Source: Cristatella mucedo
Taxonomy: Eukaryota; Bryozoa; Phylactolaemata; Cristatellidae
Direction of reading: 5' to 3'
Assembly (NCBI GenBank): GCA_009760855.2
Contig: WPIO01000008.1
Coordinates: 2,341,001-2,405,000 of the forward strand
Length of the DNA: 64,000 bases
The notes beneath the pieces are model-generated. The model ran no database searches. It was given only the letters and a program-made list of their open reading frames with translations, and had not been told where the DNA came from. This document shows, piece after piece, positions 11,519-21,873 of this stretch. The position numbers and the translations under genes are program-made. The number at the start of each line of letters is the position of its first letter. Positions within the stretch are counted from its first letter, which is position 1.

Positions 11519-13080
11519 CAGTTTCAGTGGAGTGCTGCCTCTTGAACCCTGATTAAAATGTTTCTGACATTTCATTCTTTTCAATATGTTCAACCCGCTG
11601 CTTAGCAACAATTTTTTCAAGAATCCCTGACAAGAAAAGAAGAAGGGAAACTGGGCGATAGTTTACAAGGACCTCTGTATCTAATCCAGTCCTTTTAAGT
11701 GTCTAACGATTGCTGATTTGAAGAACTTGAGCACGACCCCTTTTTCCAAATAAGCCTTAAAAATCTCGGTTATGCCAGGGCAAAGTTAGTCTGCCAGTGA
11801 AGGCCACAGAGATAATGGTATAGGGCTTTCAGGAGACGAACTCTTTTTGCTAGACCTTATTAAGGTAGCCACATCGCATGCAGAAACCTCGGAAAACCTT
11901 TCAAGGAAGGTCACAGATTGTGATACCAAAATTGCTTTAGTCGGAGGGGGCTTTATGGAAGCACGAATGTACACAATTTTTTTAGTAAAGAAGGCTGAAA
12001 ACTTTTCGGCTGAGCCGTTAATATCTGGGGAGTCAAACCTCACAGCATTGGCCAGTAAATGGTTAACTGTCGTATAAATCTGTTTAGGGTCCGACTGGCA
12101 GGAATTCAGCTTTCGAGTGAAAAAAGAAGCCCTAGCTTGTTTAAGCTTCCGGGTGTAAACTCGAAGGAATTCTTTGAAATTGACTAGATCTGCATCAGAC
12201 CCTGATCTCTTGGAATGATATTCACGCCTGCGCTTAACCCGGCGCATCTTTAGGAGTTTTTTGTAAATTGAAAGGAATCTCCACGACTTTGTACACGGGT
12301 AGAATGAACAGGAGCATGCTTGTCAAGAGCACTCCTGAGTGTCATGTTCGTGAGGGTATCGAGGGTGTCGGTCGAGTCTGAATGCAGATCAGGAAGACCT
12401 GCACCACAAATAGATTTCAAAAACTTGTCAATGTCAATGCTTTGCAGGTTACGTCGCTTGACAAGTTCGACATTACCCTGTACGTATAAGGGAGCAGGAA
12501 CAGTAAACGAGACCGAAAAAGATCTGAGAGGGTCAGTGGGCACACCACAAGGTCAGTGGGGAGGACATCTTAAGTGATCACGAGATCTAGAATATGGCCA
12601 CCGACGTGGGTGGTATGATGAACGTGTTGGACCAAACCAAAATTCTCCATGCAGTCAAGAAATGAGCGGACCTGGCTGTTGATATGGTTCTCAACATGAA
12701 TATTGAAGTCTCCAGCAATCAGTAACGGCCTGTCACACACAAATATTTTAGTGAGGAACTCTGAAAACTCCTCTAGAAACAAGTTTAGACAGCCAGAAGG
12801 AGGCCGGTATATCACACCAGTGAGAGGCATTGTCTCTCATTAAGACCTGATTGCAACCGATTCAAACGATGGCCCATGCAAAAAACTGCACATCTTATAG
12901 TCAAAGGATTCGCGAACAACAATTGCAACCCCGCCACCAACCTTGTCAGAACGCATGGACTGATAGAATGAGAACCCGGGTGAATTGGTCTCAGATATAC
13001 AGCTACTGGAACAAGGCGTAAGCAGAAATGCATCTAGCTTCTCCTGGACCACCTGATCGCGGATAAGTAACCCGGAATAA
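11519..13080 (-). mobile_element. LINE-B copy (B2), 5' half: APE endonuclease to RT N-terminus
   Basis: This is the continuation of the LINE-B at 8508-9877. Reading the minus strand from 13080: an endonuclease segment with KVGGGVAIVVRESF, then GVIYRPPSG and LLIAGDFNIHV (the APE-type GDFN motif) and HILDLVIT. A linker follows, with ADLVNFKEFLRVYTRKLK, and then the RT N-terminus with ILEKIVAKQ and FKRQHSTET. The endonuclease lacks its very N-terminus and the frame shifts several times. The right copy of the cagttt duplication is at 11519-11524. Confidence 0.88.
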
Positions 13081-13379
13081 GTAACACGGATAAGTTGGTT
13101 TTTAACGAGTGGACAAGAGCCATCTCAATGTGTGCAGGCTTGCAGATTCAGTCAGATGCACATGAGATCTGGGATGCCACACGTGTGAGCCCTTTCCTGC
13201 TGCTAGGAGCTGCCGTTAGTCGTGCTGTTTTGCTCCAGCGGATATGTGTAGCTCGGCTTAAGTGCTTCATAGATGCATCGAATATAATTAAAGTAATACT
13301 ATATTTGTATGGCTACATCAAGAAAACTAAATCTCTTTTCTTGGCTTTTAAAATATGCTGTAAAATTTAAAACACGCTG

Positions 13380-14040
13380 TCATGACTGAGTTGAGGGTTT
13401 TTGGGAACATACGAACTAAAGGCATGGTCTCCAAAGGATTCGAGGTTGGTTCCAGGCACAGCTAAATGACTTGAATCAGAAGACCGGGTGGTACGATGCT
13501 TAGCCTGATTGGAAAGGAGGCCGACTAGGTAGAACCAAGCAAGAGAATGTAGGGACTTAAAAAAGTGAGTGACAAAATCTTGAAGTCGATACGCAGCTTG
13601 ACGTGAAGCCTGTGCAGATCGGTGAAAATTGGTGGAATACCGCACTGCGACATTCATGACAGACAAGCGTCCCTTCGGATTTTTGCATTAACTGTAAGTG
13701 CCATATTGTGTAGGCTTTAAGACCTGCGAGTAGTTAGTCACAAAAGTCGAGACCGGTATGTCACAAATGCATGGATTTGGATGTGTTATCCCTGTCTAAG
13801 CAGGTCAGAATTTTAGCAATGTTTCGTAGCTGAAAGTAGGCAGACTCGATTGAATGTGTAGCTGATGCGGTCGTGTTGGGAAACTTCGCTATGGAGCAGG
13901 GCGCCGAGATTTCGTGCAGCTGCTACTGGAGATACGTTGAGCTGGTTGAGCCCATTTGAGGGTTAGCTTTTCCAATTTATGAGTCACACTAGGTTTGCCC
14001 GTAATCAGTAAGTTGGTCTTACCGTCAACCGCACGGTAAT
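13380..14040 (-). mobile_element. LINE-A fragment (A5), strongly degraded
   Basis: The minus-strand remnants are AKHRTTRSSDSSHLAVPGT, SFGDHAFSSYVPK and LLITGKPSVTHKLEKLTLK, recognisable only against the younger copies. They are broken by stops, and no tail is visible. Confidence 0.75.
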
Positions 14041-14635
14041 CGAGTGAGCTGAGTGGGTCAGACACGAAACAAGTCCCCATCCCCACGCTTTGCATTGGCA
14101 CTGCAGTAGTCAATACTATAATAACAACTATTATGATAATCTTAAGTGAAGCAGCCGGCGTTAGCAGCAAACATTAGTTGCCCATAGGAATGCTAGTGTC
14201 TTCGATATACCAGAGAATGCGATCACAACAGCTGAAATACTACACTCAGATGCAGCAGCTAGCTCCAAACCAAATAATCCTAAAATAGTAAGATTGTGCT
14301 AATAATGGTATGCCCGTGCAACGATAGATAGTGGCCTGATGTGTGCCATGGAAATTAATCAATACTGGGACGGTTGTCTACCACTGGCTTCCTTAACAAC
14401 TTAACTCCTGAATACACTTTCGCGGTGTCTCGAAGCTTTTCCTATGCCTATCGACAGCCGTCCGGTTGTGCCTCTCGTCAGTGAGCCGTATCGTAAGTCC
14501 GGCTATATACCAACAGCCTTGGAGCGACAAGTCGCACGACTGATCGTATCACGGGATGAGCAGTAAGTAGCCCCAATCCTGGAGATCTGGATCGAATATT
14601 ACGACTAGCTGTAGAGCTGTTCGTCAGAGGATAAA
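14041..14635. other. No gene recognised
   Basis: Unique-looking DNA with no coherent coding frame, splice structure or repeat that I can name. Confidence 0.5.
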
Positions 14636-14676
14636 TAAATTGCAAATATTTGCTGATGTAACAGCCTCGTTTGTAT
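14636..14676 (-). mobile_element. SINE-I 3'-end fragment
   Basis: The minus strand reads ACGAGGCTGTTACATCAGC followed by a T-rich end, matching the SINE-I terminus. The head is not visible. Confidence 0.55.
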
Positions 14677-14972
14677 TGTAACGCCGAATGCTCGGCGGAG
14701 TAGGCTTAACCGGCCGCTCGCCTAGCGGCGTAACCTACCGCCTAATGCCGTTCGGTGCGCGCCTTCGCGAAATAAGCGGGCCGCCACGAAATGAGCGTTT
14801 CTGGCGCTGACCTACTTATCGTTACTAAAGGGGGTCGTGAGTCCGCGGCGTGGATTGGAAAGCGAGACACACAAGTTGGGGATTTTACTGAGCTTTATTC
14901 GCAAGCGCACAGTCGCTTCGCGTCTAGCTCAGCTTTATCTTCACACTCCTCGCACGCTCTCAACAGCACGAG
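14677..14972. other. GC-rich DNA with no gene recognised
   Basis: It contains short CGCC/GGCG inverted motifs and an antisense AATAAA, but no domain. I considered an LTR but found no second copy in the window. Confidence 0.4.
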
Positions 14973-15294
14973 CACTCTTGCGGAGGGAATACGTACCCGC
15001 ACTTAGGCTACCTACGTCTATCGTGGGGAACGACCCAGATAGGACGAGGAGCCCGAACCGGAGCCTCGACCTTGACCGGAGAACTAGGGCTCCGCTTCCA
15101 CCTTACGGCCGGAATACCTCATGCACTACGCCAAGCACTCTTGCGGAGGAAACAAGTCTCCACACTTGGGCTACTTACGTCTCTAGTGGGCACGACCCAA
15201 GTAGACTGAGCCCGAACCGGAGCCTAGACCCTGACCGGAGAACTAGGACTCCGCTTCCACCTTACGGCAGGAATACCTCATGCACTACGCCAAG
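14973..15294. repeat. Tandem duplication of a ~160-bp unit
   Basis: Units 14973-15135 and 15136-15294 both start with cactcttgcggagg and end with catgcactacgccaag. They share a gagcccgaaccggagcct core and differ by several substitutions and small indels. A third unit starts at 15295 but stops after about 9 bases. Confidence 0.9.
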
Positions 15295-15339
15295 CACTCT
15301 TGGTGAAACCACGTGCACGCGCGCATGCACGCACGCACA

Positions 15340-15374
15340 CACACAACACACACACACACACAACACACACACAA
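15340..15374. repeat. (CA)n microsatellite, interrupted
   Basis: A short CA tract with AACA interruptions directly after the broken third unit of the tandem duplication. Confidence 0.85.
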
Positions 15375-15594
15375 AACAGAAGAAACACAAAATGCGAGCT
15401 CAAGCGCTATACGAAAGTATTTGGTGGCGTCCACCGAATCCTCCTGGCGCTGTCTCATCCTGTCTCTCAATCGCCGGCGAACAGCCTGCCCTCCTTCCTC
15501 GCTTTCAGAAAAACGAGTCCGGCAACTACCGGTGATGGTGTCGAGACGGAGCCGAAGATGAAGAAGAGGCTCCAGCGAGCGTCGCCCTATCATT

Positions 15595-15905
15595 ATATAA
15601 CTAGCCGGGACAATGGGGTTGACACTCGAGCCAGTATCAATCACCTCAGCAACCTCTGCATCCCCTTGCTCTCCGCTTGAGAACGCAGATGCTCTTCACC
15701 CACTTCTTTTGTTCTCACGGAGACCGTCCAGCAAATCTAGGATGACTGGCGGCGACAGCGATCTTCGGCAAGCGTTGCCCAATTCTCAAATTGCTAGCCG
15801 GAACTATAGGGTTGACATTCAAGCCAATATCAGTCACTTCAGCGACCTCTGTGTCCTCTTGCTCTAGGACAGATGTGCTTCCTGCTGAGCAATTCTCATG
15901 CGCTC
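15595..15905 (-). repeat. Two diverged copies of a ~115-bp segment, protease-like in one
   Basis: The segments at 15595-15710 and 15790-15905 are related. Both start ctagccgg and contain gggttgaca(c/t)tc(g/a)agcca. On the minus strand the first reads EVIDTGSSVNPIVPAS and the second EVTDIGLNVNPIVPAS. The DTGS motif in the first resembles a retropepsin active site; the second has lost it. The evidence is too thin to assign an element. Confidence 0.45.
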
Positions 15906-15949
15906 TAAAAATGAGTCGGGCCGGCGCTGTGCTACAGTATAGTGGCGGA

Positions 15950-16080
15950 AAAGCCTTGACGGCTTTCACCACTTCCGCTTGCAGTTGGCAATAAAGGTTC
16001 GCCTACTGCAGGATTCGAACCCGTGACCTCGGCCGTGAAGAGCTAGGAGCGCCTTGGCTCCTGGGCTATCACGGCCCAGG
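15950..16080 (-). mobile_element. SINE-I fragment, 5' half
   Basis: On the minus strand an A-box-like TGATAGCCCAGG is followed by the B box GGTTCGAATCC and the SINE-I body up to the accttTATTGCC region. The usual 3' terminus is missing. Confidence 0.75.
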
Positions 16081-16329
16081 ATAACGTTCAGACGTCGTCA
16101 GGCGGCCGCCAAAGGGGACTCGCCCAAATATGAGCACTCGCCAATGTTCCTCTCGACACTTCCAATCGGTTCCTCTCCTCGTCTAGTTTAAAGAAGTCGG
16201 CCGATAGCAACAGCATCATGTCTGCAAGGGTTCTTTTTATTTTTGTCAATTGCTTCAGCTGTATCTTCGAATCATTAGTGCGGCTGCTTACTGTTAGCGT
16301 GTAAGTGATATAGCCGAAGCTCGAATTGC

Positions 16330-16960
16330 CTTCTCTAAAGGCTCAGCCTAAAAGGAGAACAGTCACTGTGAGCCAAGAACGCTAGCATGTGGAGTTCCAC
16401 AGGTGATACACTTGCTCTAGATGAAGCCTGACTGCGACATCCACTGGCCTTGGTCGAACGTGAGGTACGATTCGAACCTCGTCCCGAGTCTCGTCGACCG
16501 GATCGGCGCCCTTCGTTCTTAAATTGCTCGTGCAGGATCCGGCGTTCAACAGCGCGGAAAGCTTCCGGAAGATCAAGCGCAGCGAGTGGGAGTGACGTTG
16601 CCGCCATCGTGGCTAGCGAGAATGTCATTAATCACACTGAGAGCCGTTTCAGAGGAATAGCGCAGCTTTGGCCGAGCTGAAAATTTTCTGGTTGATCAAT
16701 CCTGACTAGATTTTCTGTAGAGATGTGTCTATTAAAAACGAAAGTGGGGAGACTGGACGGTGATTAGCTAGAACCTCACAATCCAATTCCGGCCTTGCGA
16801 GTAGATCGAGTGGCATCGGATGTTAGTGGCTTTGGAACAAACCCTTTATTGAGTGAAACATTAAAACCTGAGAATCGAAGAGTCGGCCACTGTGTAGCCC
16901 ATAAGTGAAGGCAAGAAATGGCCGTTTAATATATAGCCTCCGGTGACGAACTCTTTAATG
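16330..16960 (-). pseudogene. LINE-C: degenerate reverse transcriptase fragment
   Basis: The minus strand shows ANHRPVSPL (compare NYRPVS in the other LINEs), then AALDLPEAFRAVERRILHEQ, a decayed RT motif A, and then a damaged motif-B region. It differs enough from LINE-A and LINE-B to be a separate lineage. Stops and shifts make it a pseudogene. Confidence 0.6.
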
Positions 16961-19099
16961 ACCTTGATTATTTTACCGCGCCATCCAGCAGTTGTGTGCT
17001 ACTGCGGCTTCGGCTGTCGTAATTGGCGAAGCGCCTTGACACTAATGTATTAATACATGCCTCGCCTGTGGCCAATAGTTAAGCCACTGACGCAGAGCAG
17101 CGTCAGGCCACTAATGCATATTATATTTCGTGTCGTCTGCTACGATTGATCGAACTCTTTTATATGTACGCGTTGAGAGTAATAAAGGAGAGTCTGGTTT
17201 ACCGCTCTCCTTCGTCCGCTGCGCCTATGAAACGGTGGCGTGGTAATCTTTAGCTGTGCTCGAGGCTTTGAGCCAGGTGGCAGTTTCGAGGCTCGGCGCC
17301 GGTCGGCAGGTCAGCGGTACCGCTCCGAGCACCGCGCGCGCACGCACGCACGAGTGTGCCGTTTTACGACAGGGCTTGTTCCGCCGGAAGCGTGTACACC
17401 TCCGTCGATGACGAGCGGACTTCTGTGCGCTGCGGGCGTGGACTTGTTTTCTTCTCCAAGTACGGACACTCTCGATCGCTCCCGCCGCGTTCCGCTACTC
17501 CGTCGGCACGCCTGCGTCCGTGTACGTTGCACTGACAAGTCGCTAGCCGCGGCTCCAAGCCTCTTGGCTTCGCTTCCGGTTTTTTCTCGTGTCGGCCAGA
17601 ACCGGCACCCATTACGTGCGCTGCGTTTGAGGCCTAGTTTTGTAAAAATGACGGAAAAGTAGAAACAGGCAAGAATTCCGGAGTGCTTTGCTGCATCAGG
17701 TTCTTTTTAGAGCTATTTCTTTTATTTATTTTATTTCAGCGCAATGAATGCGTGCGGTTGAAGTGGGAGAGACGAACCTGCGGGAACCAGCGAGTTTGTC
17801 ATCGACGGAGGACATACAGTTTTTTGAAAGAGTCTGTAAAAGAATTGTCTTTAATTTTTCATTGAATATTTTTCAAGTGGCTTGCGACTGCATTGCACTT
17901 CCGTCGTATAATAGCCGCGACGACTGGAGATGGCAGGCAGTCCACTGGGCATCTACCGCTCATAGGCTCCGCCCACAACGGGTTGAGCCCACTCCCACCA
18001 CCTCGCTACCGCAAGCGGGCGGCCGGGGACTGTGGGATCGTGTACTGCGGCAGCACATGAAGGAAGTAGACGAGCGTACCGCTAAGGTCGTACCTTGAGC
18101 TCTTGTCAGTAGCCTGGTTTTGCTGCGGTAAGCGGCGAGGGGAGCGGCCTGCGCTGTGGCGTTATCAGATAGCTCTTCTCAGGCTAGCTCTTCGGTGGGT
18201 GGATGGTGGGAAAATGAGGTCCGTGTCGTCGTTGCCGTAGGCGTCGCTGATTTTTCACCTATTTTGCCTACGAGCGCCCAGAGTATGTGCCAGATTGCAG
18301 CTTTCCAGGTATAGCTTTTCGAGACGCTGCAGCGACGGCCGAAAAGCTTCAGTGCTTAAATGTCGGCTCGTGCTCCAGCAGCCGGTTCTGATGCTGCGTG
18401 TTTGTCTGGCCGAAAAATTCGAAGCTTCTGCGCCTAGCTCGCTGGCCCGCAGTGGGTAGCAGTCATCATAATCAGCCTTCGCTTCGCTTAGATCAGCTTA
18501 CATCGTTACAGCTGTTACAACCTTGTGTTCGAATGAGAATCGCTCGTGCTGCTGCTGCTGGCGCGCGGCTACGGCTGCTGTCGTTGTGACACCCACATCC
18601 CTTCGTTTCTGTCAGCTTGGCTATCTCGACCGCCAGGATATTCTGTGAGCTGGTCGCTGATTGCTTGTCAAGCTTCGGGGGGGGGGACGATGGCCGCCAT
18701 TTCAAACTGGCCGCGATTTCAGCCTCGCGACAGAGCGAATATGCCTGTAGACCAGACTCCGGATGTGTCTTAGTTTAGCGTGCTCAAACGTACAAGACGC
18801 TTCGTCTCGTCTGCCATTGCTTATACAAGCTATCGTGACACTGCTCTCCAGCCGTTTGCACTTCTTACGCATCGTCAGGTGTGGCATGTCGAGTCGTACC
18901 GCGTCAGGCAGCCATTCAGTGCCCCATTCAGCTTAAGTGCTTGGGTACTCGAGGCTCGACCAACTGTCCTTTGCGCCTTTTGCTGCTTCCATCGGCTCTG
19001 ATCTCTAAGTCGCACTCACTTTTCTTTATGGAAAGCTGCTGTTTACGCTCCTGATTGGCCGGATATGCAGAAAGCCGGAGAGAGTAGGTTACTATTGTC
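16961..19099. other. Unassigned GC-rich region
   Basis: It contains a cluster of open frames on both strands between 17240 and 18100, an AATAAA at 17181, a possible acceptor (ttttatttcag) near 17738, and a YY1-like palindromic ATGGCCGCCAT at 18690-18700. No frame has a recognisable domain or a convincing intron chain. An unknown gene or a dead element is possible. Confidence 0.35.
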
Positions 19100-19885
19100 T
19101 GTACACAATCTGGGTGCACTGTTCCAAAGTGACCTTTCACTAGGTGACCACATCAGCTCCACAGTCAAGTCTTCCATCTTTCTGCTTCATAACATTGCAA
19201 CAATTCGGGCCTGCTTAATATTAATAATAATAATAATTCACTTGCTTAGGCAAGGATAGCACAACCAATTTGTCCAAGCATTTGTGACAGCCTGTCTTGA
19301 CTCTTGTTACTCACTTCTTGCAGGTCTATTGGCCTGTGCCATTAGTCTCATACTGTTGGTGCAAATCTCTGCAGCTATGCTTGTGTGCCGTGAACGTCAC
19401 AATTGTCAAATAATGCCACCGACTTCTGGCTCTGGCTTTTCATCAAGCAATGTTTTGACTTCAAGACTTTGTATATTCACCTTTTCTTCTTGGTTCTACC
19501 TAGCCGATCTATTTCCCAATCAGGCTAAGCATGGTACCACCCTTGTTTTCTACTTAAGTCGTTTAGCTGTTCCTCGGTCTCAGATCCTGCCTTTAGTTAG
19601 TGTATTCCCAAGGTTTGGAAATCAGTCCCGACTGAGTTCACGACATCCCGTGACTTCAAGACATTTAAAACGAGTCTAAAATGCACATTTTCTTAACAGC
19701 ATTTGTTGAGTCTTCGTGCATTGTCTTTGATGTGCCTTTCCAAGCTGATATTGTGCATGTTATCACTAACCATTTGATATTCTTCGTTAACACTATGTAT
19801 AAAGTAGATAGAGTGAGAATTATTTCTCGTTGGGTGCTTTTCCATACAAGTAGCCCCTTAAAATTAATATTATTATTATTACCAT
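19100..19885 (+). mobile_element. LINE-A fragment (A6), degraded
   Basis: Plus-strand remnants: LGALFQSDLSLGDHISSTVK, then LACAISLILLVQISAAMLVC and the 3' UTR. A short AAT-repeat remnant sits at 19219-19236, and the end is ATT-rich. Many breaks. Confidence 0.75.
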
Positions 19886-19886
19886 A

Positions 19887-19955
19887 ATTACAATAACAAT
19901 ATGATAATAATAATAATAAATACAATAATAATAATAATATACTATTACTATTATT
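19887..19955. repeat. AAT/ATA-rich simple repeat
   Basis: Imperfect AAT units just after the LINE-A remnant, probably a decayed or expanded tail. Confidence 0.7.
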
Positions 19956-19959
19956 ATAG

Positions 19960-20085
19960 TAGGATCGGAACAACTGGCGACTCTTTATCGCCGGTTGCAA
20001 GCAGGAGCCGTAGCCGAACACAGCTGTTCTGCCGCTATTTAAATGAGGTCCTTGGATCAGCCGACCTTTATTTACTATTTTACTC
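19960..20085 (+). mobile_element. SINE-I fragment, 3' half
   Basis: It starts in the body (actctttatcgccggttgc) and passes through ctgttctgccgctatttaaa to the GATCAGC-like end. The tRNA-related head is missing. Confidence 0.7.
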
Positions 20086-20274
20086 AATGGGGGATCAATG
20101 CTGCCACGCTGGCTCGAGCAGCAGCAGCCCCTGTGCCGCCGCTGCTCCCTGACTAGGCGATGTGGAGACGCGACTGCTCGGCGATTTCTTGCTGGACTGT
20201 GTGAACTATGCTGTCTGGCAGAGGATCGCATGCCAGTGCTTTTACTTCTCTCCTGCTGCCAACTCGGGAGAGGG

Positions 20275-20478
20275 TTAATAATAATAATGATAATTCACTT
20301 GATAAAGTGCCCTCAGAGAACTCAATCTCTCTCTAGGCGCTTTACATTTGCTGTAAAGTGAAATGCAATTGAATGGTAAGTAAAATCCTGCTTGAAAAAC
20401 AAACGAGATGAATAATATGGTTAGGGGTGACATGCACAGGGTCAGCATGCAAATGTGGTTAGTGGCAGCATGCACAGT
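20275..20478 (-). mobile_element. LINE-A 3' end (A7)
   Basis: Only the 3' UTR, hairpin and AAT tail remain on the minus strand. It breaks off in the GCATGCACAG segment, where a SINE-II begins immediately. Confidence 0.85.
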
Positions 20479-20612
20479 TAATGTGCTCGCCCCGACCTAG
20501 GTCAAATTTGATGGCCGAGGCTGTGGGCTCGAGTTCCCCCCTGGCATATGAGAAGCGTCTGAACAGAGATCAAGTTCACTTAGGGCGCTATACAAATGAA
20601 TTTTATTATACA
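20477..20612 (+). mobile_element. SINE-II copy, 5'-truncated
   Basis: It begins at TTAATGTGCTCGCC inside the tRNA-like head. It carries a diverged B box (gggctcgagttcccc) and the typical tail with AGGGCGCTATACAAATGAAT. Confidence 0.8.
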
Positions 20613-21783
20613 TACCCAAGATTTTGCCGAGGAGGCGTCAAAACATGACCGAGATGGCTGCCCATAAAGGGTCTGAAGGTGCTTACCAGACCATGACCAT
20701 GAGCCGTCCCTCCTCCTGGTATGAGTTTCTTTTCTGCCGGGCGGGAGGCGGCATGGCTAGTACCTGGCCGACTGCATGCATGCATCTCCGTCTATAACGA
20801 TACGGAAAAAATTGGGATGAAGTGGGTGTCAATGCTTGAGAGCATATGTCTATTGCATACGCTGAAAGCTGGAGCAGCTTGCGGTACCTTTGCAAGTGAG
20901 TTGTGCGCATGCTCACTAGCGTTAAGTGAGTCGAAGTCAAGCGAGTGACTTCCTACCGTCGCTCGTGATTTCTTCTCGGTGCCCGAATAGAGGTTGAAAG
21001 AAAGAAATGACACACCGAGCGAGCACGGACGCACATCGGCTCGCTCACCACCGCCACTGCAGAGAGCCTTCGCTCGGCTGTGTGGAGCCGATCGCCGCTC
21101 GAGTGACCTCGGCCACTGCCGCACTGAGCAGAATCTTGATGCTCTCTGCGTGCATCCGATGCTGTCACTGCTTCCCGACTCTCGTCGTGAAACCCGTCGA
21201 TCGTGTGTCCACGCACCTGTCTGCGGACGATTTTACGCCCCGCAGCTTTCGCTCGAGTCTGCGCAGACGAATTTCTATCGAGCTGCTTGCTCTCTTGACA
21301 AGCCCTCGAGCAAGAGCAAAGCCAAGCACACTTCGGCTGCCTGGCTTTGCCCTTGCCCTGTGACGCGGCTGCGCGTTGGCGATGCCACGCCACATGCAGC
21401 CAGCCTCGCTCTGCAGCGGTCTCGGGCTGTTCGAAGGCAGCGGCTGACGTGCTGTGTGAATGCCTGTGCGCCGTTGCAGGGAGCTCGGTGAGGCGATAGC
21501 TAGCTTGCTCGTCACCTTCGGTCGTCGTGGTACGCACAGAGCGTCGCCTGGAGCGTCATTGACGGCAGGCTCTGTCGCTTGCGCCACACCCTGCACTGGT
21601 CGCCCCAGCGCTGCTGAGAGGACCAAAATGGCCGCTGGCCGCCTGCGGCTGCCGCAGTAGCCAGCCAGCCTTCGAGGGCTTGGGGCAGGTGAGCGTAGCA
21701 GCGGCAGCTTCAGCAGCTCCGTATCCTGGGCCTACGGCTGCTAGCTGGGCTGGCTGCCAGGAGTTGCACAAGGAGGAGCAAGA
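20613..21783 (+). promoter_or_regulatory. Putative promoter and 5' UTR region of the PH/PDZ gene
   Basis: From about 20950 the DNA becomes GC-rich with many CpGs and frames open on both strands, as expected of a CpG-rich promoter or leader. A YY1-like AAAATGGCCGC occurs at 21625-21635; the ATG inside it opens a 10-codon upstream frame ending at 21660. A possible 72-bp leader intron (donor CAG/GTGAGC at 21688, acceptor gctgccag at 21760) would place the start codon 24 bp into the next exon. All of this is inference. Confidence 0.35.
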
Positions 21784-21873
21784 ATGAGCCGCCGACAGAG
21801 CCTACACCGCAAGGTCGTCATCAAGGAAGGCTTCCTCACGAGAGCGCCAGCTGGCAAGCTGGCCGTGCTCAAG
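21784..21873 (+). CDS. PH/PDZ docking protein, exon 1 (start of PH domain)
   Basis: The first coding exon has an ATG with A at -3 and reads MSRRQSLHRKVVIKEGFLTR and then APAGKLAVLK, a typical first strand of a PH domain (KEGFL-R). It ends at an AAG/gttagc donor in phase 0, which fits the next PH exon at 27607. I chose this ATG because it directly precedes the PH domain and no longer in-frame extension carries a recognisable sequence. The PH domain should bind membrane phosphoinositides or another partner and bring the protein to the plasma membrane; that role is inferred from the family. Confidence 0.75.

Noticed and set aside
14636-17230. Complete LTR retrotransposon
   Set aside because: An AATAAA-containing GC-rich block and a DTGS motif suggested one, but no second LTR copy, primer site or pol gene could be found.
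17240-18098. Two consecutive plus-strand frames (140 and 116 codons)
   Set aside because: No recognisable domain and no donor/acceptor pair that joins them convincingly; left as unassigned.
18690-18773. Short frame starting in a YY1-like palindrome (MAAISNWPRFQPRD)
   Set aside because: 28 codons, no splice partner and no homology; only the promoter-like motif is notable.
20953-21630. Several 100-190-codon frames on both strands
   Set aside because: GC-rich sequence with few stops in any frame; no domain, and the frames contradict each other. More likely a promoter or leader.
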